From NCBI RefSeq assembly GCF_900105585.1, contig NZ_FNRT01000002.1, positions 2,108,001 through 2,172,000 of the forward strand: DNA of 64,000 bases. The letters run 5' to 3'. Below the pieces are notes generated by a model. The model saw only the letters and a list, made by a program, of their open reading frames with translations. It made no database searches and was not told the DNA's origin. How positions within the stretch are numbered: the first letter of the stretch is position 1; every line of letters begins with the position of its first letter. Below, one piece after another: positions 1 through 10,131 of this stretch. The position numbers and the translations under genes were made by a program. This DNA comes from Nocardioides exalbidus (GTDB lineage: Bacteria; Actinomycetota; Actinomycetes; Propionibacteriales; Nocardioidaceae).

Positions 1-2
1 TC

Positions 3-848
3 GGCGGCCTGCGCTCGAGCGCCCAGATGATCTCCTACGAGGTCGCGATGGGCCTCGCGCTCGTCGCGGTCTTCCTCTACGCCGGCTCGATGTCGACCTC
101 GGAGATCGTCGCCGCACAGGACCGCCTCTGGTTCGGCCTGATCCTGCTGCCGTCGTTCGTCATCTACGTCATCTCGATGGTCGGCGAGACCAACCGTGCC
201 CCCTTCGACCTCCCCGAGGCCGAGGGCGAGCTGGTCGGTGGCTTCCACACCGAGTACTCCAGCCTGAAGTTCGCGCTGTTCTTCCTGGCCGAGTACATCA
301 ACCTCGCCACCGTCTCGGCGATCGCCACCACGCTGTTCCTCGGCGGCTGGGCCGCGCCGTGGGGCGTCGAGCAGGTCTGGGACGGCGCCAACTCCGGCTA
401 CTGGCCGGTGCTGTGGTTCTTCGGCAAGGTCTTCCTCTTCATCTTCCTGTTCGTCTGGCTGCGCGGCTCGCTGCCGCGGATGCGCTACGACCAGTTCATG
501 GCGCTCGGCTGGAAGATCCTGATCCCGGTCTCGCTGGCCTGGATCGTGGCCGTCGCGACCATCCGCGTCATCTCGCTCGAGGGCAACATCAACCGCAGCT
601 ACCTCGTGGCCGCGATCGCCGTCCTGCTGGTCCTCACCGTCGGCCTGATGTTCCTGGGCGACGGCAAGGGCGAGGAGCCCGAGGTCGAGGCGAGCGAGGA
701 GCCGCACGACGCGTTCGCGGGCGGCTTCCCCGTCCCGCCGATGCCGGCGGGCGGTGCCGTCCGCGGTGGCGCCGCGCCGCTGTCGTTCGCGACCTCTTCG
801 GGGGGCCACACCACCGTCACCGCCGCAGCGGAGGAGAACCATGAGTGA
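3..848 (+). CDS. nuoH: NADH-quinone oxidoreductase subunit H, 5' end missing
   Basis: This is the C-terminal part of the membrane subunit NuoH, which helps form the quinone-binding site of respiratory complex I. The reading frame is open from the first bases of the window ([17 protein letters not shown]), so the gene begins upstream. Family hallmarks are visible: [19 protein letters not shown], the cytoplasmic quinone-site loop, and [16 protein letters not shown] near the end, between several membrane segments. After the last helix there is an acidic and Pro/Gly-rich tail of about 60 residues, longer than in E. coli NuoH but common in actinobacteria. The last codons overlap the start of nuoI (ATGAGTGA), which suggests translational coupling in a nuo operon. 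Confidence 0.97.
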   Translation, partial: GGLRSSAQMISYEVAMGLALVAVFLYAGSMSTSEIVAAQDRLWFGLILLPSFVIYVISMVGETNRAPFDLPEAEGELVGGFHTEYSSLKFALFFLAEYINLATVSAIATTLFLGGWAAPWGVEQVWDGANSGYWPVLWFFGKVFLFIFLFVWLRGSLPRMRYDQFMALGWKILIPVSLAWIVAVATIRVISLEGNINRSYLVAAIAVLLVLTVGLMFLGDGKGEEPEVEASEEPHDAFAGGFPVPPMPAGGAVRGGAAPLSFATSSGGHTTVTAAAEENHE

Positions 849-1425
849 GTCCCAGCCGTCCGGCGAGGAGTCGAAGGGCATCAAGGAGTCCCTCTGGGAC
901 CCGATCGCCGGCTTCGGCGTCACCTTCCGGACGATGTTCAAGAAGGTCGTCACCGAGCAGTACCCGTTCGAGAAGCTGCCGACGGCTCCGCGCTTCCACG
1001 GCCGCCACCAGCTCAACCGCTGGCCCGACGGCCTCGAGAAGTGCATCGGCTGCGAGCTGTGCGCCTGGGCGTGCCCGGCCGACGCCATCTACGTCGAGGG
1101 TGCGTCCAACTCCGACGACGTCACGGGCGTGGACGCCGACGGCAACCCGGTGACATCTGGCCGGTTCAGCCCCGGTGAGCGCTACGGCCGCGTCTACCAG
1201 ATCAACTACCTGCGCTGCATCCTGTGCGGGCTCTGCATCGAGGCGTGCCCCACCCGCGCGCTGACGATGACCAACGAGTACGAGCTCGCCGACAACAACC
1301 GCGCCGACCTGATCTACGAGAAGTCCGACCTCCTGGCCCCGCTGCTGCCCGGCATGGAGCAGCCGCCCCACCCGATGCGCCTCGGCGACGACGAAGGTGA
1401 CTACTACAGGGGGACCACGCGATGA
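841..1425 (+). CDS. nuoI: NADH-quinone oxidoreductase subunit I, 2x[4Fe-4S] ferredoxin subunit
   Basis: NuoI carries the N6a and N6b iron-sulfur clusters that pass electrons from the peripheral arm of complex I towards NuoB and quinone. The 194-residue product contains two classical ferredoxin motifs, [12 protein letters not shown] at about residues 68-79 and [12 protein letters not shown] at about 126-137. The ATG at 841 was chosen because it overlaps the nuoH stop and gives the normal length of the family; a longer open frame upstream is only read-through of the nuoH region. The 3' end overlaps nuoJ (ATGA). The gene sits in the standard nuoH-I-J order. Confidence 0.97.
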   Translation: MSESQPSGEESKGIKESLWDPIAGFGVTFRTMFKKVVTEQYPFEKLPTAPRFHGRHQLNRWPDGLEKCIGCELCAWACPADAIYVEGASNSDDVTGVDADGNPVTSGRFSPGERYGRVYQINYLRCILCGLCIEACPTRALTMTNEYELADNNRADLIYEKSDLLAPLLPGMEQPPHPMRLGDDEGDYYRGTTR

Positions 1426-2252
1426 CGTTCTGGATCCTCGCCCCGATCATGGTGGTCGCCGCGCTCGGCATCCTGTTCGTCCGCAAGGCGGTGCACGCCG
1501 CGCTGCTGCTGGCCGTCGTCATGGTGAGCCTGGCGTTCCTCTACGCCGTGCTGGACGCGCCCTTCCTCTTCGCGGTGCAGATCATCGTCTACACCGGCGC
1601 CATCCTCATGCTGTTCCTCTTCGTGATGATGCTGATCGGCGTCGACGCCTCCGACTCGATCGTGGAGACCATCCGCGGTCAGCGCGTGCTGGCCGTCGCG
1701 TTCGGCCTGGTCCTCGGGGTCGTCCTCGTGGTGGGCATCAGCCAGGTCACGCTCGGGACGGTCGTCGGCCTCGACGAGGCCAACACCGGCGGCAACGTCC
1801 CGGCGATCGCCAACATCCTCTTCTCCAAGTACGTCTTCGCCTTCGAGGCCACCAGCGCGCTGCTGATCACCGCCGCGCTCGGCGCGATGGTGCTCGCCCA
1901 CCGCGAGCGGCTCACGCCGAGGGCCACGCAGGCCGACCTCGCCGCCCAGCGCATCCGCGACTTCGGCGAGCACGGGAAGCACCCCGGCCCGCTGCCCTCG
2001 CCCGGCGTCTACGCCCGCCACAACGCGGTCGACACCCCGGCGCTCCTGCCCGACGGCACCGCCGCCGAGTCGTCGGTCTCGCGGGTGCTCGCCGCACGCG
2101 GCACGGTCCGCTCGGCCCCCGCGCTCGCCGACGACATCGACGACGTACGGCGCCAGATCGCCGGCCTCGACGGGCACAGCGACCCGACGGGGATGCCCGA
2201 GACGTCCGGCAAGGCCGGCACCCCGGCGAGCACGACGGAGGACGAGAAGTGA
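1422..2252 (+). CDS. nuoJ: NADH-quinone oxidoreductase subunit J
   Basis: NuoJ is a small membrane subunit of the complex I proton-pumping arm. The 276-residue product starts with closely spaced hydrophobic helices ([19 protein letters not shown]), and the motif [19 protein letters not shown] is the conserved transmembrane helix 3 region containing the pi-bulge found in NuoJ/ND6. After about residue 165 comes a hydrophilic, Pro/Ser/Asp-rich C-terminal extension of about 110 residues, which explains why the protein is longer than the roughly 185 residues of E. coli NuoJ; such tails are usual in actinobacteria. The start overlaps nuoI and the stop overlaps the nuoK GTG (GTGA). Confidence 0.96.
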   Translation: MTFWILAPIMVVAALGILFVRKAVHAALLLAVVMVSLAFLYAVLDAPFLFAVQIIVYTGAILMLFLFVMMLIGVDASDSIVETIRGQRVLAVAFGLVLGVVLVVGISQVTLGTVVGLDEANTGGNVPAIANILFSKYVFAFEATSALLITAALGAMVLAHRERLTPRATQADLAAQRIRDFGEHGKHPGPLPSPGVYARHNAVDTPALLPDGTAAESSVSRVLAARGTVRSAPALADDIDDVRRQIAGLDGHSDPTGMPETSGKAGTPASTTEDEK

Positions 2253-2542
2253 CCCAGTACGTCGTGCTCTCCGCGATCCTGTTCACCATCGGCTGCGTGG
2301 GTGTCCTCACCCGGCGCAACGCCATCGTGGTGTTCATGTGCGTCGAGCTGATGCTCAACGCCTGCAACCTCGCGTTCGTCGCCTTCGCCCGCCAGCACGG
2401 CAACCTCGACGGCCAGATCACCGCCTTCTTCGTGATGGTCGTGGCTGCCGCCGAGGTCGTGATCGGGCTCGCGATCATCATGACCATCTTCCGCACCCGA
2501 CGCTCGGCCTCGGTCGACGACGCCAGCCTGCTGAAGTACTGA
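2249..2542 (+). CDS. nuoK: NADH-quinone oxidoreductase subunit K
   Basis: NuoK is a three-helix membrane subunit of complex I with glutamates that take part in proton translocation. The 97-residue product is of normal family length. The first conserved glutamate lies in [20 protein letters not shown] and the second in [15 protein letters not shown]. The start is a GTG at 2249 that overlaps the nuoJ stop, giving tight coupling. A longer open frame beginning at 1397 in the same phase is a shadow over nuoJ. The gene is followed after 10 bases by nuoL. Confidence 0.96.
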   Translation: MTQYVVLSAILFTIGCVGVLTRRNAIVVFMCVELMLNACNLAFVAFARQHGNLDGQITAFFVMVVAAAEVVIGLAIIMTIFRTRRSASVDDASLLKY

Positions 2543-2552
2543 GGGAGCGATC

Positions 2553-4535
2553 GTGAACCTCTTGTCCCACTCGGTCCTCCTCGCGGCCGAGACCCCGACC
2601 CACGCGCCCGTGGTCGCGCCCGACACCGGTGCCGGCGGCGTGTTCGACCTGCTGTGGCTGGTCATCGCGCTGCCGCTGCTCGGCGCGCTCGTGCTGCTCG
2701 GCATCGCGCCGTTCCTGCCGGCCTCGCTGAAGGCGACCGTCGACAAGCGCGGTCACCTGCTCGGCACCGCCATGGCGGTCCTGTCCTTCGTGCTCAGCCT
2801 GACGCTGTTCATCTCGCTGCTCGGCCGTGACGCCGAGGAGCGGCAGGTCGGCCAGCACCTGTGGACCTGGTTCGAGACCGGCCAGCTCACCGTCGGCATG
2901 GACCTGCTCTACGACCAGCTCTCGGCGCTGTTCCTGCTCCTGATCACCGGCGTCGGCTCGCTCATCCACGTCTACGCCATCGGCTACATGGAGCACGACG
3001 CGCGCCGTCGTCGCTTCTTCGGCTACCTCAACCTCTTCGTCGCGGCCATGCTCACGCTGATCCTCTCGGCGAACTTCGTGGGCCTGTTCCTGGGCTGGGA
3101 GGGCGTCGGCCTGGCGTCGTACCTCCTCATCGGCTTCTGGCAGCACAAGCCGTCGGCGGCGAGGGCAGCCAAGAAGGCGTTCGTGATCAACCGCGTCGGC
3201 GACATCGGCCTGACGCTGGCGATCGCGCTGATGTTCGCGACCTTCGGCACCTCCGACTTCGGCGGCGTCAGCGAGCTCGCCGGTGAGGCCGACCAGGCCA
3301 CGCTCAACGCGCTCGGCCTGCTGCTCCTGCTCGGTGCCTGCGGCAAGTCGGCCCAGGTGCCGCTGCAGGCCTGGCTGCTCGACGCGATGGAGGGCCCGAC
3401 CCCGGTCTCGGCCCTCATCCACGCAGCCACCATGGTCACCGCCGGCGTCTACCTCGTGGTCCGCTCGAACTTCATCTACGAGCTCACCCCGGTCGCCCAG
3501 ACCGCCGTCGTGGTCGTCGCCACGGTCACGCTCCTGTGGGGTGCGGTGCTCGGCTGCGCCAAGGACGACATCAAGAAGGCGCTCGCCGGCTCGACGATGA
3601 GCCAGATCGGCTACATGATGCTGGCCGCCGGCCTCGGCCCGGTCGGCTACCCCTTCGCGATCTTCCACCTGCTCACGCACGGCTTCTTCAAGGCCAACAT
3701 GTTCCTCGGCGCCGGCTCGGTCATGCACGGCATGGACGACGACGTCGACATGCGCCACTACGGCGCGCTGCGCCAGGCGATGCCGGTGACCTTCCTGACG
3801 TTCGCGATGGGCTACCTCGCGATCATCGGCTTCCCCGGCTTCTCCGGCTTCTGGTCGAAGGACCGGATCATCGAGTCGGCGCTCGCCGACAACCTGGTGA
3901 TCGGCCTGCTGGCGATGCTCGGTGCCGGCATCACGGGCTTCTACATGACCCGGCTGATGCTGATGACGTTCTTCGGCCAGAAGCGCTGGGAGAAGGACGT
4001 GCACCCCCACGAGTCGCCGAAGGTGATGACCGTGCCGCTGGTGGTGCTCGCCGCGCTGTCGGTGCTCGGTGGCCTGCTGCTCCTCGGCGACTGGATCGTC
4101 ACCTGGCTCGAGCCGGTGACCGGCCACGCCGAGCACCACGAGCCGCCGCTCCCGGCGATCGTGATCACCCTGATGATCACCGCCGTCGTCGCGATCGGTG
4201 TCGCGGCCGCCTGGTTCCTCGTGGGCAAGCGCGACATCCCGCGCGAGGCACCGCGGGACGTCTCCTTCGCCACGAGGGCCGCCCGCGCCGACCTCTACGG
4301 TGACGCGATCAACGACGCCGTCGTCGTGCGACCCGGTGCCGGGCTGGTCAGCGGCCTGCTGACCCTCGACCGGGGCGGGATCGACGGTGCCGTCATGGGC
4401 GGCGCCGCCGCCGTCGGTGGCATCTCCGGCGCCCTGCGTCGCGTGCAGAACGGCTTCGTCCGCTCCTACGCCCTGTCCCTCCTCGGTGGCGCCCTGCTGG
4501 TCGTCCTCGCTCTCCTGGCGGTGAACCTCGGATGA
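2553..4535 (+). CDS. nuoL: NADH-quinone oxidoreductase subunit L
   Basis: NuoL is the distal antiporter-like proton pump of complex I, with the long lateral helix. The 660-residue product has the expected antiporter core: [16 protein letters not shown] with the conserved acidic residue, the lysine-containing segment [20 protein letters not shown], and [15 protein letters not shown], followed by [19 protein letters not shown]. The C-terminal 100 residues hold the last helices. The start is GTG at 2553, preceded by GAGGGAGCGATC, which can act as a ribosome binding site. The stop overlaps the nuoM ATG (ATGA). Confidence 0.97.
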   Translation: MNLLSHSVLLAAETPTHAPVVAPDTGAGGVFDLLWLVIALPLLGALVLLGIAPFLPASLKATVDKRGHLLGTAMAVLSFVLSLTLFISLLGRDAEERQVGQHLWTWFETGQLTVGMDLLYDQLSALFLLLITGVGSLIHVYAIGYMEHDARRRRFFGYLNLFVAAMLTLILSANFVGLFLGWEGVGLASYLLIGFWQHKPSAARAAKKAFVINRVGDIGLTLAIALMFATFGTSDFGGVSELAGEADQATLNALGLLLLLGACGKSAQVPLQAWLLDAMEGPTPVSALIHAATMVTAGVYLVVRSNFIYELTPVAQTAVVVVATVTLLWGAVLGCAKDDIKKALAGSTMSQIGYMMLAAGLGPVGYPFAIFHLLTHGFFKANMFLGAGSVMHGMDDDVDMRHYGALRQAMPVTFLTFAMGYLAIIGFPGFSGFWSKDRIIESALADNLVIGLLAMLGAGITGFYMTRLMLMTFFGQKRWEKDVHPHESPKVMTVPLVVLAALSVLGGLLLLGDWIVTWLEPVTGHAEHHEPPLPAIVITLMITAVVAIGVAAAWFLVGKRDIPREAPRDVSFATRAARADLYGDAINDAVVVRPGAGLVSGLLTLDRGGIDGAVMGGAAAVGGISGALRRVQNGFVRSYALSLLGGALLVVLALLAVNLG

Positions 4536-6019
4536 TGCTGACTGTCCTGATCCTGCTGCCGCTCCTCGGCGCGCTCGCGGTCGCCTTCGTCCCGCGCGCA
4601 CAGGTGCGCCCGGTCGGCCTCGCCTTCGGCCTCGCCTCGCTGGTCTACGGCCTCGTGGTCGCCAGCCAGTACGACGTCGACGGCGGCATGCAGATGACCG
4701 AGACCCACACCTGGATCGAGGCCATGGGCGTGCACTACGCGCTCGGCCTCGACGGGCTGGGGCTGATGATGGTGCTGCTGACCGTCGCGATCGTGCCGCC
4801 GGTGATGCTCGCCTCCTGGAAGGAGAGCGAGTCGCCCGAGGGCGGGGGAGCGCGCTCCTTCTTCGCGTGGGTCCTGGCGCTCGAGGCGATGTCGCTCGCG
4901 GTCTACACCGCGACCGACGTGCTCCTCTTCTACGTCGTGTTCGAGGCCACGCTCATCCCGGCCTACTTCCTGATCGGCGGCTTCGGCCGCTCGGGTCGCG
5001 GCCGTGCGGCGACGAAGTTCCTCATCTACCAGCTCGCCGGCGGGCTCATCCTGCTCGCGTCGGTGGTCGGGCTCTACGTCGTCTCCGCCGACGCCGGCAA
5101 CCCGAGCTTCCTGATCAGCGACCTGGCCGCGCTCGACATCGACCCGATCACCCAGCGCTGGCTCTTCGTCGGCTTCTTCGTCGCCTTCGCGATCAAGGCC
5201 CCGATCTTCCCGTTCCACACCTGGCTGGCCGACACGAGCGAGAAGGCGACGCCGAGCACGTCGGTGCTGCTGGTCTGCGTGCTCGACAAGATCGGCACCT
5301 TCGGCATGCTGCGCTTCTGCCTCGGCCTGCTGCCCGACGCCTCGCAGTGGGCCACGCCCGTCGTGGTGGTGCTCGCGCTGGTCTCGATCGTCTACGGCGC
5401 GCTGATCGCGATCGGCCAGGACGACGTCCTGCGCCTCATCGGCCTCACGTCGCTGTCGCACTTCGGCTTCATCGTGCTCGGCATCTTCGTCTTCAACGCC
5501 ACCGGCGGCACGGGTGCGGTCCTCTACATGGTCAACCACGGCATCGCGACGGCGCTGATGTTCCTCGTCGCCGGGTTCCTCATCAACCGCACCGGCACGA
5601 CGCTCATCAGCGAGATGGGCGGCGTCGAGAAGCACGCGCCGATCCTCGCCGGCTCGTTCCTCATCGGCGGGCTCGCGGCGTGCGGCCTGCCCGGCCTGTC
5701 GCCGTTCGTCTCGGAGGTCATGGTCATCATCGCGGCCTTCGACCACCACTGGCTGGTCGGCTCGGTCGCGGTGCTCGCGATCGTGCTGGCCGCGATCTAC
5801 GCGCTCTGGATGTACCAGCGCACGATGACCGGCCCCGACCTCGACGGCACGGCACCGGTGGCCGACCTCGACCGGCGTGAGGTCGGCATCGTGGCGCCGC
5901 TCGTGCTCGCGCTCGTGATCTTCGGCTTCTTCCCGATGCCGCTGCTCGACGTCATCAATCCCTTCGTCCACGACTCGCTGACGAGTGTGGGCATCAGCCT
6001 GGAGGGTGGTCACCAGTGA
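4532..6019 (+). CDS. nuoM: NADH-quinone oxidoreductase subunit M
   Basis: NuoM is the second antiporter-like membrane subunit of complex I. The 495-residue protein shows the family signature [16 protein letters not shown] near residue 70, the conserved glutamate in [19 protein letters not shown], and the lysine and histidine region [23 protein letters not shown]. It begins with two consecutive ATG codons; the first overlaps the nuoL stop and was used. The stop codon overlaps the GTG of nuoN (GTGA). Length and order match other complex I operons. Confidence 0.97.
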   Translation: MMLTVLILLPLLGALAVAFVPRAQVRPVGLAFGLASLVYGLVVASQYDVDGGMQMTETHTWIEAMGVHYALGLDGLGLMMVLLTVAIVPPVMLASWKESESPEGGGARSFFAWVLALEAMSLAVYTATDVLLFYVVFEATLIPAYFLIGGFGRSGRGRAATKFLIYQLAGGLILLASVVGLYVVSADAGNPSFLISDLAALDIDPITQRWLFVGFFVAFAIKAPIFPFHTWLADTSEKATPSTSVLLVCVLDKIGTFGMLRFCLGLLPDASQWATPVVVVLALVSIVYGALIAIGQDDVLRLIGLTSLSHFGFIVLGIFVFNATGGTGAVLYMVNHGIATALMFLVAGFLINRTGTTLISEMGGVEKHAPILAGSFLIGGLAACGLPGLSPFVSEVMVIIAAFDHHWLVGSVAVLAIVLAAIYALWMYQRTMTGPDLDGTAPVADLDRREVGIVAPLVLALVIFGFFPMPLLDVINPFVHDSLTSVGISLEGGHQ

Positions 6020-7608
6020 TCGACTTCGTGAAGCCGAGCATCGACTACTTCGAGCTCTCGCCGCTGCTCATCGTCTTCGCCGTCGCCTGCCTCGGCGTCG
6101 TGGTGGAGGCCTTCCTGCCGCGCGCCCTGCGCTACCGCGCGCAGGTCGTGCTGTCGCTCGTCGGCCTCGTGGCCGCGCTGGTCGGCGTCGTCCTCGTGGC
6201 CCGCGCCGTGGCGACGTACGACGACGGGGCCGCGCGCGGCATCCTCGCGGTCGGCGGCACGGTCGCCGTCGACGGCCCGAGCCTGTTCATCTGGGGGCTG
6301 GTGCTCGCCTTGGCGATCGCCGGCGTGCTGCTCTTCGCCGAGCGCCACCTCGACGGCGGGGTGTCGGCGTTCGCCGGCCAGGCCGCCGCGGTGCCGGGCA
6401 CCGACGCCGAGACCGCGGCGATCGCTGCGCAGCGCGAGCACACCGAGGTCTACCCGCTGATGATGTTCGCGGTCTTCGGGATGATGCTCTTCCCCGCGGC
6501 CAACGACCTGCTGACCATGTTCGTCGGCCTCGAGGTCCTCTCACTGCCGCTCTACCTCCTCAGCGGCCTGGCCCGGCGCCGGCGCCTGCTCAGCCAGGAG
6601 GCGGCCCTGAAGTACTTCCTGCTCGGCGCCTTCTCCTCCGGCTTCTTCCTCTACGGCGCCGCGCTGCTCTACGGCTACGCCGGCTCGATGGACTTCGCCG
6701 CGATCAACGAGGCCGTGCGCAACGACGTGAGCAGCAACAGCCTGCTGCTCATCGGCACCGGCCTGCTGTCGGTCGGCCTGCTCTTCAAGGTCGGCGCCGT
6801 CCCCTTCCAGGCGTGGACGCCCGACGTCTACCAGGGCGCCCCGACCCCGGTCGTGGCCTTCATGGCCGCCGGCACCAAGGTCGCCGCGTTCGGCGCGCTG
6901 CTCCGCCTGTTCTACGTCGCCCTCGGCGCCGACCGCTGGTCGTGGCAGCCGATGCTGTGGATCATCGCGATCCTCTCGATGTTCGTCGGCGCGATCCTCG
7001 CGATGACGCAGAGCGACATCAAGCGCCTGCTCGCCTACTCCTCGGTCGCGCACACCGGCTTCATCCTCGTCGGCGTGATCGGCCTGCAGGGCTCCGCCGA
7101 CCTCGCCTCCGGCGAGATCACCTCGCTCCAGGCCGTGCTGTTCTACCTCGCGACCTACGGCTTCGCGACCATCGGCGCCTTCGCCGTGGTCAGCCTCGTG
7201 CGCGACGGCGGTGGCGAGACGACGGCGCTCGCCCGCTGGGCGGGGCTCGGCAAGGAGTCGCCCCTCGTGGCGGCGGTCTTCGCCTTCTTCCTGCTCGCGC
7301 TCGCCGGCATCCCGCTGACCGCCGGCTTCGTGGGCAAGCTCGCCGTCTTCTCGGTCGCGCTGGCGGCCGGTGCCTGGCCGGTGGTCGTGGCCGCGATCGC
7401 GGCGAGCATCCTGGCGGTCGCCCTCTACGTCCGGGTGATCAAGGTGATGTTCTTCGACGAGCCCGTCGGCGACGGACCGAGCGTGGCGTACCCCTCGGTG
7501 ATGACCGCGACGACCATCGCCGTCGGTGCGGCTGTGACCCTCGTCCTGGGCATCGTGCCGGGCCCGGTTCTCGATCTGGCGGCCGTTGCTGGAGAATTCA
7601 TCAGGTGA
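6016..7608 (+). CDS. nuoN: NADH-quinone oxidoreductase subunit N
   Basis: NuoN is the third antiporter-like proton-pumping subunit of complex I. The 530-residue product contains the core FVGLEVLSLPLYLLSGLARR, the lysine segment LLFKVGAVPFQAWTPDVYQG, and AYSSVAHTGFILVGV. A stretch of about 25 residues rich in Ala/Gly/Glu (residues 110-145) precedes the conserved core. The start GTG overlaps the nuoM stop. It is the last nuo gene; its own stop overlaps the GTG of the polyprenyl synthase, so the next gene is probably co-transcribed and translationally coupled. Confidence 0.96.
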   Translation: MIDFVKPSIDYFELSPLLIVFAVACLGVVVEAFLPRALRYRAQVVLSLVGLVAALVGVVLVARAVATYDDGAARGILAVGGTVAVDGPSLFIWGLVLALAIAGVLLFAERHLDGGVSAFAGQAAAVPGTDAETAAIAAQREHTEVYPLMMFAVFGMMLFPAANDLLTMFVGLEVLSLPLYLLSGLARRRRLLSQEAALKYFLLGAFSSGFFLYGAALLYGYAGSMDFAAINEAVRNDVSSNSLLLIGTGLLSVGLLFKVGAVPFQAWTPDVYQGAPTPVVAFMAAGTKVAAFGALLRLFYVALGADRWSWQPMLWIIAILSMFVGAILAMTQSDIKRLLAYSSVAHTGFILVGVIGLQGSADLASGEITSLQAVLFYLATYGFATIGAFAVVSLVRDGGGETTALARWAGLGKESPLVAAVFAFFLLALAGIPLTAGFVGKLAVFSVALAAGAWPVVVAAIAASILAVALYVRVIKVMFFDEPVGDGPSVAYPSVMTATTIAVGAAVTLVLGIVPGPVLDLAAVAGEFIR

Positions 7609-8603
7609 CCGACTCGCCCCTCGCACTGCCTGTCGTCGACGCCGACCTCGAGCGCCGGCTCGTGGACCGGCTCGCACACATCGACGAGCTGCTCGAGGGG
7701 CACTGCCAGGGCCGGACGCCCTACGTCTCGCAGGCCGCGACGCACCTGATGATGGCCGGCGGGAAGCGGTTCCGTCCGCTGCTCGTCCTGCTGGCGGCCG
7801 AGACCGGGACCCACCCCGAGGCCGAGGAGGTGGAGACCGCGGCCTGCGTCGTGGAGCTCACCCACGTCGCCTCGCTCTACCACGACGACGTCATGGACGA
7901 GGCCGACCTGCGCCGCGGTGCCGACACGGCCAACGCACGCTGGGACAACCTGGTCGCGATCCTGGTCGGCGACTTCCTCTTCGGCCGGTCCTCCGAGCTC
8001 ACCGCCGACCTCGGCCCCGACGCCGTACGCATCCAGGCGCGGACGTTCACGCACCTGGTCGAGGGCCAGATCCTCGAGACCGTGAAGCCGGGACCGGGCG
8101 AGGACCCGCTCGCGCACTACCTCGAGGTCGTCGCGGGCAAGACCGGGTCGCTCATCGCGACCTCGGCGCGCTACGGCGCGATGTTCGGCGGCGCCCGCCC
8201 CGAGGTCGTCGAGGCGCTGAGCGCCTACGGCGAGATCGTCGGCTCGGCCTTCCAGCTCTCCGACGACATCCTCGACATCGCCTCCGAGTCCGACACCTCG
8301 GGCAAGACGCCGGGCACCGACCTGCGCGAGGGCGTGCCGACGCTGCCGGTGCTGATGGCCCAGGCCTCCTCCGACCCGGCCGACGAGCGGCTCCTGTCGC
8401 TGCTCGGTCGCCCACTGACCGACGACGCCGAGGTCGCCGAGGCCCTCTCGCTCCTGCGCGTGCACCCGGCCATGGCCCAGGCACGTGACTACGTCGTCGG
8501 CCAGGCGGCCCAGGCCAAGAAGCACCTCGAGGTCCTCGACCCCGGCCCGGTGCGCACGGCCCTCGAGTCCTTCGCCGACGTCGTGGCCACCCGCTTCGCC
8601 TGA
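7605..8603 (+). CDS. Long-chain polyprenyl diphosphate synthase (trans, menaquinone side chain)
   Basis: A trans-isoprenyl diphosphate synthase that condenses isopentenyl diphosphate units onto an allylic primer. The 332-residue product has both aspartate-rich metal-binding motifs: DDVMD at about residues 94-98 and DDILD in FQLSDDILDIAS. GGKRFRPLL is the family entry motif. The start is a GTG overlapping the nuoN stop; the much longer frame upstream is a shadow over nuoN. Its place directly behind nuo suggests that it makes the octa- or nonaprenyl tail of menaquinone, the electron acceptor of complex I. Chain length cannot be read reliably from the sequence, so heptaprenyl, octaprenyl and nonaprenyl synthase are all possible names. 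Confidence 0.93.
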   Translation: MTDSPLALPVVDADLERRLVDRLAHIDELLEGHCQGRTPYVSQAATHLMMAGGKRFRPLLVLLAAETGTHPEAEEVETAACVVELTHVASLYHDDVMDEADLRRGADTANARWDNLVAILVGDFLFGRSSELTADLGPDAVRIQARTFTHLVEGQILETVKPGPGEDPLAHYLEVVAGKTGSLIATSARYGAMFGGARPEVVEALSAYGEIVGSAFQLSDDILDIASESDTSGKTPGTDLREGVPTLPVLMAQASSDPADERLLSLLGRPLTDDAEVAEALSLLRVHPAMAQARDYVVGQAAQAKKHLEVLDPGPVRTALESFADVVATRFA

Positions 8604-8621
8604 CCGGCCGTCGGGCGGTGA

Positions 8622-8657
8622 GTGAGCCACCTTCGGCCCGCGCCGAACGTGGCTCAC
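8622..8657 (+). terminator. Hairpin terminator after the nuo/polyprenyl synthase operon
   Basis: GTGAGCCAC (8622-8630) pairs perfectly with GTGGCTCAC (8649-8657), and inside it TTCGG pairs with CCGAA around a CCCGCG loop. It lies between two convergent genes and probably ends transcripts from both sides. There is no clear U tract, as is common in actinobacteria. Confidence 0.7.
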
Positions 8658-8679
8658 ACACCGCTCCGGAGCCGGGACG

Positions 8680-9588
8680 TCAGGCCGCGCTCGCCTGCGC
8701 GATCAGCCGCAGGTGCCGGCGGCGGTGGTTGACGGTCTCGACGGTGAAGAGCACGAGCGCGACCCAGACCATCGCGAAGCCGATCCAGCGGCTGGCGGGC
8801 ATGTCCTCGTGGAAGACCAGGATGCCGAGGGCGAACTGGATGGTCGGCGCGAAGTACTGCAGCAGGCCGAGCGACACCATCGAGACCCGGATGGCCGCGG
8901 CGCCGAAGAGCATCAGCGGGACCGCGGTGACGACGCCCGTCGTGGTGTAGAGCAGGGCGTGGCCGAGGCCGTGCGAGCCGAAGCTCGACTGCCCCTGGGC
9001 GGTGATCCAGACGACGTACGCCAGCGCGAACGGCGCCATGACCAGGGTCTCCAGCGTGATGCTCTCCACGGCGGCGACGTCCGCCTTCTTCTTCGCGAGG
9101 CCGTAGGCGGCGAAGCTCAGGGCGAGGACGAGCGCGATCCAGGGCGGGCGGCCGTAGTCGACGCTCAGGACGCAGACCGCGAGGAAGGCGATGCCCATCG
9201 CCACCCACTGGAGGGGGCGCAGCCGCTCGCCCAGAACGAGCACGCCGAGGAGCACGGTGACGAGCGGGTTGATGAAGTAGCCGAGCGAGGTCTCGACCAC
9301 GCGACCGCTGTTGACGCCCCAGATGTAGGTGCCCCAGTTGATGGTGATGAGGACGGCCGCGCTGCTGATGAGGAGGACCTTCCGTCGGTCGCGCAGCAGG
9401 TCGGCGAAGCCGCCGACCTTCCGCCACGCGGCGAGGACCACGACCATCGTCAGCAGCGACCAGAGCAGCCGGTGCGCGAGGATCTCGACGGCACCGCCCG
9501 GCTCGAGCAGCGCCCAGTAGACCGGGAGGGTGCCCCAGAGGAGGTAGGCCAGCGCTCCGAGCACGAGTCCGCGACGGTTCTCTGGCAC
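8680..9588 (-). CDS. rarD: RarD-type EamA family permease
   Basis: A ten-helix DMT-superfamily membrane protein of the RarD branch (302 residues, usual length about 300). The N-terminus RGLVLGALAYLLWGTLPVYWALL is the typical RarD opening, followed by EILAHRLLWSL and NWGTYIWGV. The second EamA repeat contains GVVTAVPLMLFGAAA and LGLLQYFAPTIQFALGI. The substrate of RarD proteins is not established; the old name 'chloramphenicol-sensitive' does not define one. The start is GTG at 9588, with a TACACT hexamer exactly six bases upstream, suggesting a leaderless mRNA. It is convergent with the nuo operon and divergent from the small secreted protein at 9690. Confidence 0.9.
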   Translation of the reverse strand: MPENRRGLVLGALAYLLWGTLPVYWALLEPGGAVEILAHRLLWSLLTMVVVLAAWRKVGGFADLLRDRRKVLLISSAAVLITINWGTYIWGVNSGRVVETSLGYFINPLVTVLLGVLVLGERLRPLQWVAMGIAFLAVCVLSVDYGRPPWIALVLALSFAAYGLAKKKADVAAVESITLETLVMAPFALAYVVWITAQGQSSFGSHGLGHALLYTTTGVVTAVPLMLFGAAAIRVSMVSLGLLQYFAPTIQFALGILVFHEDMPASRWIGFAMVWVALVLFTVETVNHRRRHLRLIAQASAA

Positions 9589-9600
9589 TCCGGGAGTGTA
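9589..9600 (-). promoter_or_regulatory. Leaderless-type -10 promoter of rarD
   Basis: On the minus strand TACACT is followed by exactly six bases and then the GTG start of rarD. TAnnnT-N6-start is the geometry expected when transcription begins on the first base of the start codon. Confidence 0.55.
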
Positions 9601-9689
9601 GGGCCGCGACGTCGCCTAGCATGGACGCGTCTCCGGGGTCGGGACCCCGGGGAGGTCAGCACGTCATCGTCTCTCGAGGGGGAAACACC

Positions 9690-10097
9690 ATGCGGGTCTT
9701 CCGCACCGTCCTGGCAGCGTTCGTCGCTGCGCTGCTCGCCACCGTCGCGCTCAGCACCGGAGCCACCGCCGGCTCTGCGCCGAAGCGCATCATCGAGGAG
9801 CGGCCCCCGGGCGACCACCAGGTCTCCTACAACGCCTTCAAGCTGCGCGGCACGGTCATGGAGCCGCAGGTCGACGGCACGCTCCTGCCCTACGTCGGCA
9901 AGGTGAAGATCCTCAAGAAGGCCTGCGGGAAGTGCAAGTGGAAGACGGTCAAGAAGATCAAGACCAACGACCGCGGCGTCTTCAAGACCCGGATCTTCGC
10001 GCCCGAGAAGGGCCGCTGGAAGTGGCGCTCGAAGGTCGACAGCTCCAGCGGCTTCGGCAACACCAAGGGCAAGGTCTGGACGCTCTACTTCGACTGA
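9690..10097 (+). CDS. Small secreted basic protein of unknown function
   Basis: A 135-residue protein with an N-terminal signal peptide (MRVFRTVLAAFVAALLATVALS, cleavage probably after ATAGSA near residue 29). The mature part is lysine-rich and contains the pair CGKC in ILKKACGKCKWKTVKKIK. The pattern of short strands and Gly/Lys turns (GVFKTRIFAPEKGRWKWRSKV) suggests a beta-sandwich like those of extracellular actinobacterial proteins, but I do not recognise a named family. The ATG at 9690 is preceded by GAGGGGG; an ATG at 9621 in the same frame would place 23 non-signal residues in front and was rejected. A possible -10 element TAGCAT lies at 9617. Confidence 0.75.
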   Translation: MRVFRTVLAAFVAALLATVALSTGATAGSAPKRIIEERPPGDHQVSYNAFKLRGTVMEPQVDGTLLPYVGKVKILKKACGKCKWKTVKKIKTNDRGVFKTRIFAPEKGRWKWRSKVDSSSGFGNTKGKVWTLYFD

Positions 10098-10113
10098 CCA
10101 CCCGAGCGAGCCG

Positions 10114-10131
10114 CTGACCCGCAGGGGTCAG
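10114..10131. terminator. Convergent hairpin between the secreted protein and korB
   Basis: CTGACCC (10114-10120) and GGGTCAG (10125-10131) form a 7-bp stem with a GCAG loop that overlaps the stop codon of korB. It may serve both converging transcripts. Confidence 0.5.

Noticed and set aside
2478..6013. Long minus-strand open frames opposite nuoLM
   Set aside because: They are antisense frames rich in Arg, Asp and Gln with no known domain, while the plus strand encodes clear complex I subunits.
5985..7604. Long open frame of 540 codons upstream of the polyprenyl synthase in the same phase
   Set aside because: It lies over nuoN in another frame and is arginine/proline-rich without conserved motifs, as expected for a shadow frame in GC-rich DNA.
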